Both the position numbers and the translations under genes were made by a program. Shown here piece by piece: positions 1-8,371 of a stretch of 64,000 nt of DNA. Position 1 is the first letter of the stretch, and the number at the start of each line of letters is the position of its first letter. The notes below the pieces were generated by a model. The model ran no database searches. It was not told the DNA's origin and was given only the letters and a program-made list of their open reading frames with translations. Source of the DNA: Micromonospora sp. NBC_01796 (lineage in GTDB: Bacteria > Actinomycetota > Actinomycetes > Mycobacteriales > Micromonosporaceae); assembly GCF_035917455.1 (NCBI RefSeq), contig NZ_CP109078.1, positions 3,348,001-3,412,000 of the forward strand, in the 5' to 3' direction.

Positions 1-63
1 CTCGCGTTCGGCCCCGGTCTCACCCTGTACGCGACCCTGCTCGAATTCTCCGCGCCGTGCTGA
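1..63 (+). CDS. C-terminal end of a thiolase-fold ketosynthase, possibly type III PKS (partial)
   Basis: Only the last 20 codons are present, reading LAFGPGLTLYATLLEFSAPC before a TGA at 61-63. The G-P-G-L-T turn followed by a hydrophobic strand is typical of the extreme C-terminus of chalcone-synthase-like (type III polyketide synthase) and KAS III proteins. The fragment is too short to separate these families or guess a substrate. Its stop overlaps the start of the next gene (GTGCTGA), so the two are probably translationally coupled. Confidence 0.4.
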   Translation, partial: LAFGPGLTLYATLLEFSAPC

Positions 64-689
64 CCGGCACAACCGGCGGCACGACCGCCGACCCGACCAG
101 CGCCGACCCGACCAGCGGTGGCAGGAGCGCCGACCCGACCAGCGGTGGCAGGAGCGCCGACCCGACGAGGGGTACCGGTCTCCTGCTGGCCCTGGGAACG
201 GCGGCGGTGCTGGCGGTCGGGGGCTGGTGGTGGGTTGCCGCAGCGCCCGCGCCGGCCGTGTCGGTCGCCGAACCGCCGGTCGTACCGCAGGTGGTGCCGT
301 CGGTGGGGCCGTCCGACCTGTTCTTCCTGATCGATCCGGAGACCGGGGAGGTGGTGGTGCCCGACGCCGGCAACGTGCTGCCGGAGTTCCCCGGGACCGT
401 GCGCCGGGACCTGTTCTCGGTGCACGAGGGGACCAGCACCGACTGGCCGGTCCCGGTCGAACCGGGTGGGCGCTACCTGTTGCAGTACGTCTGCACCGGT
501 CCGGGCGAGCTGACCATCCGGGTCGACGGCATCCGTACGGGGAAGACCGAGACGGCGCTTGTCTGCGGGGACGGGTTCACCAGTACCGAGGTGACCGCGG
601 CCGACGCGCGGATGGTCATCCAGGTGTCCCGATCGCGCCCGCAGCCGGGACGGGCCGAGGTGGCGATCCAGTTGCTCGCCCTGTCCTGA
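57..689 (+). CDS. Single-pass membrane-anchored protein of unknown function with N-terminal repeats
   Basis: This is a 210-aa protein I do not recognise. The GTG start overlaps the stop of the preceding gene. Residues about 10-38 are low-complexity and built on ADPTSGGRS, encoded by perfect 27-bp DNA repeats. A hydrophobic helix (LLLALGTAAVLAVGGWWWVA) spans about residues 42-61. The remaining ~150 residues are presumably extracytoplasmic and contain two cysteines (near YVCTGPG and ALVCGDG) that could form a disulphide. The pattern of cytoplasmic tail, single helix and exported beta-rich domain suggests a cell-surface protein. It converges with the next gene at a short gap. Confidence 0.6.
   Translation: MLTGTTGGTTADPTSADPTSGGRSADPTSGGRSADPTRGTGLLLALGTAAVLAVGGWWWVAAAPAPAVSVAEPPVVPQVVPSVGPSDLFFLIDPETGEVVVPDAGNVLPEFPGTVRRDLFSVHEGTSTDWPVPVEPGGRYLLQYVCTGPGELTIRVDGIRTGKTETALVCGDGFTSTEVTAADARMVIQVSRSRPQPGRAEVAIQLLALS
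102..155 (+). repeat. Perfect 27-bp tandem repeat (2 copies plus partial flanking units)
   Basis: Bases 102-128 and 129-155 are identical 27-mers beginning GCCGACCCGACCAGCGG. Partial copies start near 87 and 156. The repeat is in frame with the coding sequence and adds nine residues per unit, so copy number could vary without a frameshift. Confidence 0.85.
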
Positions 690-722
690 CCCCGCTCCGG
701 GCAGGGCGAACCCACCGGGGTC
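688..722. terminator. Weak hairpin between convergent genes
   Basis: GACCCCG at 688-694 pairs with CGGGGTC at 716-722 across a 21-nt loop. It lies between two convergent genes, where a shared terminator would be expected, but the stem is short and has no T tract. Confidence 0.25.
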
Positions 723-726
723 GGCC

Positions 727-1491
727 TCAGCGTCGGGTGAGTACGGGCAGGTTCGCCTGGTAGTCGGCGGGCGAGGTCAGCGTGGGCAGGACCCGGACGA
801 TCTCGCCGAAACGGTCGACCAGTACGGCCGTCGCGACGCCGGGTTGTGGTTCCACCTGGATGGCGCCGCGCAGTTCGGCGGCTGGGTCGGCCAGCGCCCG
901 CAGCGGTGCACCGCCCACCGGTGGCGCGCTCGGCAGCGGGCTGGGTTGGGACCGGCCGCTGGTCACCACGACCACCGTGACCCCGGCTGGTGCCGCCGAG
1001 GCTGCGGCGCGTACCTGGTCGGCGCAGGCGCAACTGTCGGTGAGCAGGATGACCGCGGGCAGGAGCCCGCGCAGGGCGACCGGGGCGGCGTTCGAGTCGA
1101 CCAGGTCGAGCGCGGGCAGGGTGGCGAGGGCGGGCAGCGTACGGCCGGGGCTGCCGCCGGTGCTGGTGCGCGGGGCGGCGGGTTGGCGTTGCTGGCCGGG
1201 CCAGACGACGGCGAAGAGGCTGCCGAGCGCGGCGATCAGCGCCAGCGGCATGATCAGCAGGGTGAGCCGGACCGCGCTGAGGCGGCGGGTGGAGCCGAGT
1301 CCGAGGCGTCGCCGCCAGGTCGACCGCCGGGCCCGCTGGCGCAGCTCACGGCGGACCAGTGCCGCCTCGGCGGCCAGTTCGGCGGGGTCGTCGGGGATGA
1401 CGATCGGACCCCAGTCCGGCGGCAGGTCGGGCAGGCCGTCCGGCGGTCCGCCGTTTTCCGGCCAACCCTCGCTGTTTCCCGGCGTGCCCAT
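727..1491 (-). CDS. Membrane protein with a possible thioredoxin-like extracytoplasmic domain
   Basis: A 254-aa protein. The N-terminal ~75 residues are cytoplasmic and basic toward the membrane (RRELRQRARR, RRRLGLG). One transmembrane helix follows (LTLLIMPLALIAALGSLFAVVW). The exported domain contains a predicted strand followed by a C-A-C pair (PAVILLTDSCACADQVR) and later LVDRFGEIVRVLP. This strand-CxC-helix and later D-R-x-G-x-I pattern resembles the start and end of TlpA/redoxin-type thioredoxin folds, though spacing is compact and a classical CxxC is absent. The fold is inference. The ATG at 1491 is preceded by a G-rich stretch. It is divergent from carD. Confidence 0.55.
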   Translation of the reverse strand: MGTPGNSEGWPENGGPPDGLPDLPPDWGPIVIPDDPAELAAEAALVRRELRQRARRSTWRRRLGLGSTRRLSAVRLTLLIMPLALIAALGSLFAVVWPGQQRQPAAPRTSTGGSPGRTLPALATLPALDLVDSNAAPVALRGLLPAVILLTDSCACADQVRAAASAAPAGVTVVVVTSGRSQPSPLPSAPPVGGAPLRALADPAAELRGAIQVEPQPGVATAVLVDRFGEIVRVLPTLTSPADYQANLPVLTRR

Positions 1492-1762
1492 CGTGCCCCC
1501 TGGCCGGTCACGTGATAATGGATCGGGCTCCTCGTCCAGCGTCCCGTACGGGGGCCCTTACCGCTAGTCTCCGGCGCCCCCTAAGGGGGAGAGATATGAT
1601 TGAACCACCGGAACGCCCTACATCCGATTCTTCCGACTAGCCTCGCCGGCCGGTGATCCGGAGGTTACGGAGCGTGGTGGAACTCGTGGTCTGGCGGCCT
1701 GTCAAGCGGAAGAAAGACCTCTCACAGGGCCTCTGAGCTGCGCTAATGGTCAGGACTGAGGT

Positions 1763-1809
1763 GGGACATCGGTGCCTGAGCGTGTTACCCTAGACACAGC
1801 GAAAGGGGT
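1763..1809 (+). promoter_or_regulatory. Candidate carD promoter and ribosome binding site
   Basis: GGGACA (1763-1768), a 17-bp spacer and TACCCT (1786-1791) fit a housekeeping-sigma promoter of high-GC actinobacteria. GAAAGGGG at 1801-1808 is the ribosome binding site for the ATG at 1819. The rest of the 327-bp gap (1492-1818), between the divergent membrane-protein gene and carD, shows no convincing ORF. Confidence 0.45.
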
Positions 1810-1818
1810 TTCGAACCT

Positions 1819-2304
1819 ATGGTTTTCAGTGTCGGCGAGACCGTTGTTTACCCCCACCACGGGGCCGCACTCATCGAGGCAATCGAGACTCGGGTCATCA
1901 AGGGCGAGCCAAAGCAGTACCTCGTCCTCAGGGTCGCTCAGGGTGACCTGACGGTCCGGGTGCCCGCTGAGAATGCCGAGATCGTCGGCGTCCGCGAAGT
2001 GGTTGGCGAAGAGGGCCTGGGCAAGGTCTTCGATGTCCTCCGGGCTCCTCACACGGAGGAACCGACCAACTGGTCGCGGCGTTACAAGGCGAATCTGGAA
2101 AAGCTGGCTTCCGGAAACCCCCTGAAGGTGGCGGAGGTTGTTCGCGACCTTTGGCGCCGGGAGCGGGAGCGGGGCCTGTCGGCGGGCGAGAAGCGGATGC
2201 TCGCCAAGGCCCGCGACATCCTGGTCGGCGAGGTCGCGCTCGCCGAGAAGAGCACCAAGGACGAGGCGGAGAACCTCCTCGACAAGGTGCTCACCGAGGC
2301 GTAA
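1819..2304 (+). CDS. carD: CarD family RNA polymerase-binding transcription regulator
   Basis: The 161-aa protein matches mycobacterial CarD in length and layout. It has an N-terminal RNA-polymerase beta-subunit interaction domain (residues 1 to about 55) and a C-terminal helical DNA-binding domain. Residues shown in Mycobacterium to matter are in register: R25 and R47 (polymerase contact), W85 (in TNWSRRYK, wedges into the minor groove at the upstream edge of the -10 bubble) and K90. CarD stabilises the open complex and sets transcription of many genes, including rRNA. It lies directly before ispD and ispF, the order known from Mycobacterium. Confidence 0.96.
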   Translation: MVFSVGETVVYPHHGAALIEAIETRVIKGEPKQYLVLRVAQGDLTVRVPAENAEIVGVREVVGEEGLGKVFDVLRAPHTEEPTNWSRRYKANLEKLASGNPLKVAEVVRDLWRRERERGLSAGEKRMLAKARDILVGEVALAEKSTKDEAENLLDKVLTEA

Positions 2305-2370
2305 CACCCGAGCAGGGATGATCCGCCTGAATCCCTCTCATGGATTCGCAGAGAAGACGAGGACCGCGAC

Positions 2371-3075
2371 GTGACCGCGCAGCTCAATCCGCGCGGTGAC
2401 GTCGCGGTCCTCGTTCCTGCGGCGGGTGCCGGCGTACGACTGGGGCCCGGCGCTCCGAAGGCGCTCCGGCTGCTCGCCGGGGAGCCGCTGCTGGTGCACG
2501 CGGTGCGCCGGATCGCGAGCGCGCCTTCCGTACACACGATCGTGGTTGCCGCGCCGCCCGCCGAGGTCGAGTCGGTGCGCCGGCTGCTGGCACCGATCGC
2601 CGAACTGACCGTGGTTGTCGGTGGCGCCACCCGACAGGCATCGGTCGCCGCCGCCCTGGCCGCCGTACCGGACGGGCCGTCGATCGTGCTGGTGCACGAC
2701 GCGGCGCGGGCCCTGATCCCACCGGTGCTGGTCGAGTCGGTCGCCGCGACGATCCGGGCCGGGCACGACGCCGCCATCCCGGTCCTCCCGGTGATCGACA
2801 CGGTCAAGGAGGTCGACGCCGAGGGTCTGGTGCTCGGGACCGTGGACCGGTCCGCGTTGCGGGCCGTACAGACGCCGCAGGGCTTCCGCCGGGAGGTGCT
2901 GGCCGCCGCGCACGCCGCAGCCGTCGACTCGCTCACCGACGATGCCGGGCTGGTGGAGAAGCAGGGCGTACGCGTCACCTGCGTGCCCGGATCGCCGTAC
3001 GCCATGAAGATCACCCAGCCGTTCGACCTGGCCCTGGCCGAGCACCTGTTGCAGAGCCAGCCGGGCGCCGCCTGA
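2371..3075 (+). CDS. ispD: 2-C-methyl-D-erythritol 4-phosphate cytidylyltransferase
   Basis: This enzyme transfers CMP from CTP to 2-C-methyl-D-erythritol 4-phosphate, the third step of the MEP isoprenoid pathway. The nucleotide-binding loop [17 protein letters not shown] is at residues 16-32, with K30 as the conserved lysine. Other family motifs are GGATRQASV (about 84-92), the metal/ribose motif VHDAAR (108-113), VQTPQGF (166-172) and TDDAGLVE (189-196). Length (234 aa) is normal. The GTG start at 2371 follows GACGAGG. It sits 66 bp after carD and 35 bp before ispF. Confidence 0.96.
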   Translation: MTAQLNPRGDVAVLVPAAGAGVRLGPGAPKALRLLAGEPLLVHAVRRIASAPSVHTIVVAAPPAEVESVRRLLAPIAELTVVVGGATRQASVAAALAAVPDGPSIVLVHDAARALIPPVLVESVAATIRAGHDAAIPVLPVIDTVKEVDAEGLVLGTVDRSALRAVQTPQGFRREVLAAAHAAAVDSLTDDAGLVEKQGVRVTCVPGSPYAMKITQPFDLALAEHLLQSQPGAA

Positions 3076-3098
3076 CCGGTCCCGGTCCGGCCGATCGG

Positions 3099-3104
3099 TA
3101 CCCT
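3099..3104 (+). promoter_or_regulatory. Candidate -10 box for leaderless ispF mRNA
   Basis: TACCCT ends seven bases before the ispF GTG at 3111, which would place the transcription start on the start codon. No Shine-Dalgarno sequence is seen in the short gap after ispD, consistent with a leaderless internal promoter. Confidence 0.4.
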
Positions 3105-3110
3105 GTCCCG

Positions 3111-3584
3111 GTGATCGTTCCCCGGGTCGGCATCGGCACCGACGTACACGCCTTCGAAGCTGGCCGGGCCTGCTGGGTGGCGGGCCTGCACTGGCCCGGC
3201 GTCGACGGGCTGGCCGGGCACTCCGACGGTGACGTGGCCGCACACGCCGCCTGCGACGCACTGCTCTCCGCCGCCATGCTGGGCGACCTCGGCGCGAACT
3301 TCGGCACCGACCGGCCCGAGTGGGCAGGCGCGGCCGGGGTGGTCCTGCTCGCCGAGACCGCCCGCCGGGTACGGGCCGCCGGGTTCGAGATCGGCAACGT
3401 GTCGATCCAGGTGATCGGCGTACGGCCGAAGATCGGTCCCCGGCGCGACGAGGCCCAGCGGGTGCTGGCCGAGGCGGTCGGCGCCCCGGTGTCGGTCTCC
3501 GGTACCACCACCGACGGCCTCGGGCTGACCGGCCGGGCCGAGGGGCTGGCCGGGCTCGCGGTGGCCCTGATCCATTCCCGTTGA
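3111..3584 (+). CDS. ispF: 2-C-methyl-D-erythritol 2,4-cyclodiphosphate synthase
   Basis: IspF cyclises CDP-methylerythritol 2-phosphate to methylerythritol 2,4-cyclodiphosphate with release of CMP, as a homotrimer. The zinc ligands are visible as D11 and H13 (GTDVHAF) and H45 ([12 protein letters not shown]); GHSDGD is at 36-41. The C-terminal CMP-binding stretch is [14 protein letters not shown]. Length (157 aa) is typical. It shares the pathway with the adjacent ispD. The GTG start is fixed by the near-N-terminal VGIGTDVH. Confidence 0.96.
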   Translation: MIVPRVGIGTDVHAFEAGRACWVAGLHWPGVDGLAGHSDGDVAAHAACDALLSAAMLGDLGANFGTDRPEWAGAAGVVLLAETARRVRAAGFEIGNVSIQVIGVRPKIGPRRDEAQRVLAEAVGAPVSVSGTTTDGLGLTGRAEGLAGLAVALIHSR

Positions 3585-3643
3585 CGGTCCCGGCCATCCA
3601 TTCCCGCCGAGGCGTGTTCGTCCGGCCCGTCTAGGCTCGGGCG

Positions 3644-4711
3644 GTGTCCAGCGACGCCGCACCCGAACAGCACGCCTCCGCCGACGACTACCTTCAGCGG
3701 GCCGACCTCATGGCCGAACTCGGCCGGTACGACGACGCCGTGGCCGAATTGGGCTACGCCATCACCCTTGACCAGGCGAGCGTACGGGCGTGGACGATGC
3801 TCGCCCGGGTCCAGTTGGCGGCGGAACGCCCCGAGGAGGCCCTGACCGCCGCCGACACCGCGGTTGCCGTGTCCACCGCGACGGCGGCCGTACCCGGTGC
3901 CGCACCGGACTGGGCGGCCCCACTGGTCGCCCGGGGGCTGGCCCTGGTCGACCTGCGCCGGTTCAAGGAGGCCGCCGAGGTCGCCGACGAGCTGCTGCGC
4001 CGGGGACCGGCGGACGCGTACGCCCAGCGCAGCGCCGCCGCGATCCTGGCCGATGCGCGCAACGGCCAGCCGGCGCTGAACGCGGCCTGGCGTGGGGTCG
4101 AGCTGGCTCCCCGGGAGGCGCAGGCGCACCTCGTTCTCGGCATGGTCGCCGCCCGGCTGAACCTGTTCGACATCGCCGAGCGGGCCTACCGGGAGGCGTT
4201 GGACCTCGATCCGGAGCTGGCCGAGGCCCGCAACGACGTGGGGCAGAGCCGCCTGGAGCGGCGCCGGTACGTGTGGGCGCTGGAGGAGGTGGCCGCCACC
4301 GTCGCGGTCACCCCGGTACGCACGAACAGCGCCCGGTCGGTCGGCGAGAGCCTGCTCCGCCTGGTCCTCTACGGGGCCGGTTACTCGATCGTGGCGGCGG
4401 TGCTGGTGGCGTTCATGGCCACCGGCAGCGGTGGCGGTTCGAGGGTCTGGGCGGCGCTGTTGGCGATCGTCGGCGGGGTGCTGCTGTGGCGGTTCGCCTC
4501 GGCCGTGCCCGGCCTGGTCCGGACGATCCTGCCCGAGCTGCTGCCCCGGGACCGGACCCTGGCCCTCGCGGTGTACGCCTCCCTGGCCGCGCCCGCGCTG
4601 ATCCTGCTCTACGCCCTGGTCGGCTCCCCGTGGCCGCTGGTCCTGGCCATCGCCGCCGCCTCGGTGGCGGAACTGGCCGTCCTGCGCCGGTACGGCCCCG
4701 CCCCGAGCTGA
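3644..4711 (+). CDS. TPR-repeat membrane protein
   Basis: A 355-aa protein. Residues 1 to about 205 form helical tetratricopeptide-like repeats (for example AYREALDLDPELAEARNDVG). The C-terminal ~120 residues contain about four hydrophobic helices (YGAGYSIVAAVLVAFMA, WAALLAIVGGVLLW, LAVYASLAAPALILLYALV, WPLVLAIAAASVAELAVL). The repeats therefore probably sit in the cytoplasm at the membrane as a protein-interaction platform; partner unknown. GTG start at 3644. A TAGGCT box at 3632-3637 lies seven bases upstream, so the message may be leaderless. Confidence 0.75.
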   Translation: MSSDAAPEQHASADDYLQRADLMAELGRYDDAVAELGYAITLDQASVRAWTMLARVQLAAERPEEALTAADTAVAVSTATAAVPGAAPDWAAPLVARGLALVDLRRFKEAAEVADELLRRGPADAYAQRSAAAILADARNGQPALNAAWRGVELAPREAQAHLVLGMVAARLNLFDIAERAYREALDLDPELAEARNDVGQSRLERRRYVWALEEVAATVAVTPVRTNSARSVGESLLRLVLYGAGYSIVAAVLVAFMATGSGGGSRVWAALLAIVGGVLLWRFASAVPGLVRTILPELLPRDRTLALAVYASLAAPALILLYALVGSPWPLVLAIAAASVAELAVLRRYGPAPS

Positions 4712-4754
4712 GGCTCGGCCGCCGGGGCCGGCGCCCCTTCGGTGCCGCCGAGAC

Positions 4755-4822
4755 CCGCACCCTTTCAGGGAAAGCGTGCCCACTCCCGCGCGGACGGGCA
4801 CGCTTTCCGTGGAAGGGTGCGG
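4755..4822. terminator. Strong bidirectional hairpin terminator
   Basis: Bases 4755-4781 pair with 4796-4822 (25 of 27 positions Watson-Crick) around a 14-nt loop. It lies between the convergent TPR gene and hmgA, as expected of a shared terminator. Confidence 0.8.
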
Positions 4823-4840
4823 ATCTCGGTTCGGACCGGG

Positions 4841-6010
4841 TCAGACCGTACGGCGGGCCCAGGTCCAGGCGTAACCGGGATCCTCGACGCTCAGGCCGGG
4901 TTCGCAGAGGTCGAGCGGTCGGAAGGTGTCGACCATGACGGCGAGTTCGTCGAAGTGGTCGACGCCGATGGAGCGTTCCGCCGCGCCGGGCTGGGGGCCG
5001 TGGGTGAAACCGGCCGGGTGCAGCGAGATGGAGCCCTGTTCGATGCCGGAGCCGCGCCGGGCCTCGTAGTTCCCGCCGGTGTAGAACAGCATCTCGTCCG
5101 AGTCGGTGTTGTGGTGGTTGTACGGCACCGGGATCGCCAGCGGGTGGTAGTCCACCTTGCGCGGGACGAACGAGCAGATGACGAAGTTCGGGCCCTGGAA
5201 GGTCTGGTGCACCGGCGGTGGTTGGTGCACCCGGCCGGTTATCGGCTCGAAGTCGTGGATGGAGAAGGCCCACGGGTAGAGGTGCCCGTCCCAGCCGACC
5301 ACGTCGAACGGGTGGTTGGCGTAGACGTACCGGGTCCAGCCGCGCCGGTGCTGGACGTACACCTCGACGTCCTCCTCGTCGACCAGGAACGGGTCGGCGG
5401 GGCCGCGTACGTCGCGTTCGCAGTAGGGGGAGTGCTCCAGGAACTGGCCCCGGGCGGAGAGGTAACGCTTGGGTGGGCCGATGTGCCCGGTCGCCTCGAC
5501 GGTGAGCAGGCGCAGCGGCTCGGGGGCGACCGGCACGATCCGGTGGATCACCGAGGTCGGGATGATCACGTAGTCGCCGGCGGTCACCCCGAGCACACCG
5601 AAGGTCGACTCGATCCGGGCCGCACCGGACTCGACGTACAGGCACTCGTCGCCGATGGCGTTGCGGTAGAGCGGGGACGGCCGGTCGGCGACCACGTACG
5701 AGATGCGTACGTCGTCGTTGGCGAGCAGGTGCTGCCGACCCAGTACGGGGTCCGCCCCGCCCGCGTCGAGCTTGTGCGTACGCAGGTGGCGGGGCTTGAG
5801 CGGCAGGTTCGGCAGCCGGGACCAGGCGGGCGGGGTGAACTCCTCGGCGGCCACGATCGCGGTCGGCGGGTAACGGTGGTAGAGCAGCGACGAGTCGGAG
5901 GAGAAACCCTCCTGGCCCATCAGCTCCTCGGCGTACAGGCTGCCGTCGGGTTGGCGGAACTGGGTGTGGCGTTTACGGGGCAGCTCACCGACGCTGCGGT
6001 AGTAAGGCAC
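4841..6010 (-). CDS. hmgA: Homogentisate 1,2-dioxygenase
   Basis: This Fe(II) cupin enzyme opens the ring of homogentisate to maleylacetoacetate in tyrosine/phenylalanine breakdown. Conserved stretches are PFDVVGWDGHLYPWAF, the metal-binding run PVPYNHHNTDSDEMLFYTGG and SISLHPAGFTHGP. I place the start at GTG 6010 (MPYYRSVGEL, 389 aa) because GGAGG sits five bases upstream. The open frame continues to 6112, but that would overlap the divergent gene and lacks a ribosome site. It is divergent from the 6106 gene and fahA, with a palindrome between them. Confidence 0.95.
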   Translation of the reverse strand: MPYYRSVGELPRKRHTQFRQPDGSLYAEELMGQEGFSSDSSLLYHRYPPTAIVAAEEFTPPAWSRLPNLPLKPRHLRTHKLDAGGADPVLGRQHLLANDDVRISYVVADRPSPLYRNAIGDECLYVESGAARIESTFGVLGVTAGDYVIIPTSVIHRIVPVAPEPLRLLTVEATGHIGPPKRYLSARGQFLEHSPYCERDVRGPADPFLVDEEDVEVYVQHRRGWTRYVYANHPFDVVGWDGHLYPWAFSIHDFEPITGRVHQPPPVHQTFQGPNFVICSFVPRKVDYHPLAIPVPYNHHNTDSDEMLFYTGGNYEARRGSGIEQGSISLHPAGFTHGPQPGAAERSIGVDHFDELAVMVDTFRPLDLCEPGLSVEDPGYAWTWARRTV

Positions 6011-6048
6011 TTTGACCTCCGCATTTGTCCCATTCAGCGGCCGACCGT

Positions 6049-6063
6049 GTCCGATAATCGGAC
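6049..6063. promoter_or_regulatory. 15-bp palindromic operator candidate between hmgA and the fahA operon
   Basis: GTCCGATAATCGGAC is a perfect 7+1+7 palindrome, and a related half site TGTCCG follows at 6070-6075. It lies in the short divergent intergenic region, so a dimeric regulator here could control both homogentisate operons. The regulator is unknown; no regulator gene is adjacent. Confidence 0.55.
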
Positions 6064-6105
6064 GCTGTTGTCCGTTAGTCGTAGCGTCCCGTAAGTTCTC
6101 TGTTC

Positions 6106-6963
6106 GTGTCAACGCAGGTGCCCCGGCTCTTCGCCGGCCTGGTCGACGACGCGGCCGTCTTCCCGCCCGGCAGCGCGTCGCTGGACGACGCCGTCATCGC
6201 CCACCGGGCGCACCGGACCGCCTGGTACGCCGACCTCGTCGGCCCCCTGCTCGTCCCGGCCTCGGCACTCGTTCACCTGCCCGCCCTCCTGAGTCCGGAC
6301 GAGCGGATCGAGGTGGGCGTGATCACAGACGTGCCGATCCACCGCCTGTCCGGCCTGCTCGCGGCGGCCGACCCCCGGCTGGTCCCACGGCAACTCGAAG
6401 CGGCGGTCGCCAAGCGCGGCGAGGACCCGCTGCCCGGACTGACCGAACTCCTCGCACTCGGCACCAACCTGCCGACGATGGACCTCTACGCCGAGGTCCC
6501 GCTCACCTGGGGGCTGCTCGCCGCCCTGGACCGGATCGCGCGGGCACGGGCGGACGGCGTACGGATCGCGGCGAAGTTCCGAACCGGAGGGCTCGCCGCC
6601 GAACTCTTCCCCAGCCCGGTCGAACTGGCCGCCGTCATCCGCGCCTGCCGGGACCGGGACCTGCCGTTCAAGCTCACCGCCGGGCTGCACCACGCGCTGC
6701 GGCACACCGACCCGGAGACCGGCTTCACCCACCACGGTTTTGTCAACGTACTGGTCGCCACCCTGGCTGCGGCCGAGGACGCCGAGGTGGCCGAGATCGC
6801 CGAACTGCTCGCCAGCAGCGACCCGCTGCGCCTGGTCGAGCCGGCCCGGATCCGCCGCGACCGGTCCCGGCCGCTCTGGCGCGGCTTCGGCTCGTGCAGC
6901 ATCGACGAACCACTGACCGACCTGGCCCGACTCGGGCTGATGAACCAGGGGGAGACCGAGTGA
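6106..6963 (+). CDS. Conserved protein of unknown function in the homogentisate operon
   Basis: A 285-aa, apparently soluble protein with no signal peptide or membrane helix. I do not recognise a named family. Visible features are a near N-terminal LFAGLVDDAAVFPPG, regular alternation of strands and helices suggesting an alpha/beta barrel-like fold, AAKFRTGG about residues 150-157, and LPFKLTAGLHHALRH about 186-200 containing several histidines. The stop overlaps the fahA start (GTGA). The gene sits between hmgA and fahA where a maleylacetoacetate isomerase would be expected, but it resembles neither GST-type nor DinB/mycothiol-type isomerases. A role in this pathway is inferred from context only. 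Confidence 0.65.
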   Translation: MSTQVPRLFAGLVDDAAVFPPGSASLDDAVIAHRAHRTAWYADLVGPLLVPASALVHLPALLSPDERIEVGVITDVPIHRLSGLLAAADPRLVPRQLEAAVAKRGEDPLPGLTELLALGTNLPTMDLYAEVPLTWGLLAALDRIARARADGVRIAAKFRTGGLAAELFPSPVELAAVIRACRDRDLPFKLTAGLHHALRHTDPETGFTHHGFVNVLVATLAAAEDAEVAEIAELLASSDPLRLVEPARIRRDRSRPLWRGFGSCSIDEPLTDLARLGLMNQGETE

Positions 6964-8165
6964 GCTGGGTCGAGGGCGCGGCGGGTTCGCCGTACGACGT
7001 GCACAACCTGCCGTACGGCGTGTTCGTGCGCGGCGACGAGGGTGCGCGGCGGATCGGCGTACGGATCGGGGAATCCGTCCTCGACCTCGACGGCGCGGAG
7101 GCGGCCGGGCTGATCCTGGCCGGCGGTGCGCTGCGCGAGCCGTCACTCAACGGGTTCATGGCGCTCGGGCACGCCCAGTGGGGCACCGTCCGGCAGCGGA
7201 TCGTGGAACTGCTCACCGAGACCGGGCACCGGGCGGCGGTGGCGCCACTGCTGGTCCCGCTCGCCGAGGTGGCCATGGTGCTGCCGTTCGAGGTCGGTGA
7301 CTACGTCGACTTCTACTCCTCGGAGCAGCACGCGAGCAACGTGGGCCAGATCTTCCGTCCCGGTGAGCCGCCGCTGCTGCCGAACTGGAAACACCTGCCG
7401 ATCGGCTACCACGGGCGGGCCGGCACGGTGGTCGTCTCCGGTACGCCGATCGTCCGTCCCTGCGGGCAGCGCTCCACCCCGGACGGTCCGGTGTACGGAC
7501 CCTCGATCCGGCTCGACATCGAGGCCGAGGTCGGCTTTGTGGTGGGGCTGCCGTCCGCCCTCGGTGACCGGGTCCCGGTCGAGGACTTCGCCGAGTACGT
7601 CTTCGGGGTCGTACTGCTCAACGACTGGTCCGCCCGGGACCTGCAGAACTGGGAGTATCGCCCGCTCGGCCCGTTCCTGGGCAAGTCGTTCGCCACCTCG
7701 ATCTCGCCCTGGGTGGTGCCCCTGGACGCGCTGGCGCACGCCTGGGTGCCCGCGCCGGAGCAGGACCCGCCGGTTCTCGACTACCTGCGCGACGACCCGC
7801 ACCTCGGCCTCGACCTGCGTCTGGCCGTGGACTGGAACGGCAGTCGGGTGAGCGAGCCGCCGTTCGCCGGCATGTACTGGACCCCGGCCCAGCAGTTGGC
7901 CCACCTGACCGTCAACGGCGCCTCCGTACGCTCCGGCGACCTCTACGCCTCGGGCACGGTCTCGGGTGACCGGCGCGACCAGGTCGGGTCATTCCTGGAG
8001 CTGAGCTGGGGCGGCAGCGAGCTGTTGAAGCTGACCGACGGCACCACCCGTACCTTCCTCGAAGACGGCGACACCATCACCATCACCGCCACCGCACCTG
8101 GCCCGGACGGCCGCCCCCTCGCCCTGGGCGAGGTAACCGGCACCATCACCCCCGCCCGCCGGTAA
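6960..8165 (+). CDS. fahA: Fumarylacetoacetase
   Basis: This enzyme hydrolyses 4-fumarylacetoacetate to fumarate and acetoacetate, the last step of tyrosine breakdown. An N-terminal SH3-like domain is followed by the catalytic FAH fold. Active-site motifs are DFYSSEQHASNVGQIFRP (metal Asp and catalytic His), LDIEAEVGFVVG (two metal Glu) and LLNDWSARDLQNWEYRPLG (metal Asp). The 401-aa length is typical. The open frame runs far upstream, but GTG 6960 (MSWVEGAAGSPY) overlaps the previous stop and agrees with family N-termini. Confidence 0.95.
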   Translation: MSWVEGAAGSPYDVHNLPYGVFVRGDEGARRIGVRIGESVLDLDGAEAAGLILAGGALREPSLNGFMALGHAQWGTVRQRIVELLTETGHRAAVAPLLVPLAEVAMVLPFEVGDYVDFYSSEQHASNVGQIFRPGEPPLLPNWKHLPIGYHGRAGTVVVSGTPIVRPCGQRSTPDGPVYGPSIRLDIEAEVGFVVGLPSALGDRVPVEDFAEYVFGVVLLNDWSARDLQNWEYRPLGPFLGKSFATSISPWVVPLDALAHAWVPAPEQDPPVLDYLRDDPHLGLDLRLAVDWNGSRVSEPPFAGMYWTPAQQLAHLTVNGASVRSGDLYASGTVSGDRRDQVGSFLELSWGGSELLKLTDGTTRTFLEDGDTITITATAPGPDGRPLALGEVTGTITPARR

Positions 8166-8371
8166 CCCTTCCGGGTCGCGGCAGTGCGGCTATAGCGAGC
8201 CGGACTCGCACCGACGGTCGGAGAGACAGCGCTCGTCCATCGATTGTGGAACGGGCGAGGTGCGCTGTCCGTTGCGCCCATCGCACAGGACGTCCGTAGG
8301 GCTGCCGCTGTTCTCCGGCATGTTGCACTCGGTAACGCGTGTCGCACTCTGCGCCGTGAAAGAATACCGAC

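Noticed and set aside
2082-4801. Long minus-strand open frames opposite ispD, ispF and the TPR gene
   Set aside because: Arg/Pro/Gly-rich translations without domain features; they are the antisense third-position frames typical of very GC-rich DNA, and the plus-strand genes are clear family members.
6011-6112. N-terminal extension of HmgA to an upstream start at 6112
   Set aside because: It would overlap the divergent 6106 gene and has no ribosome site, whereas GTG 6010 has GGAGG at ideal spacing and a family-like N-terminus.
6012-6959. Extended fahA frame from 6012
   Set aside because: Upstream residues are a shadow of the 6106 gene; similarity to fumarylacetoacetase begins at GTG 6960.
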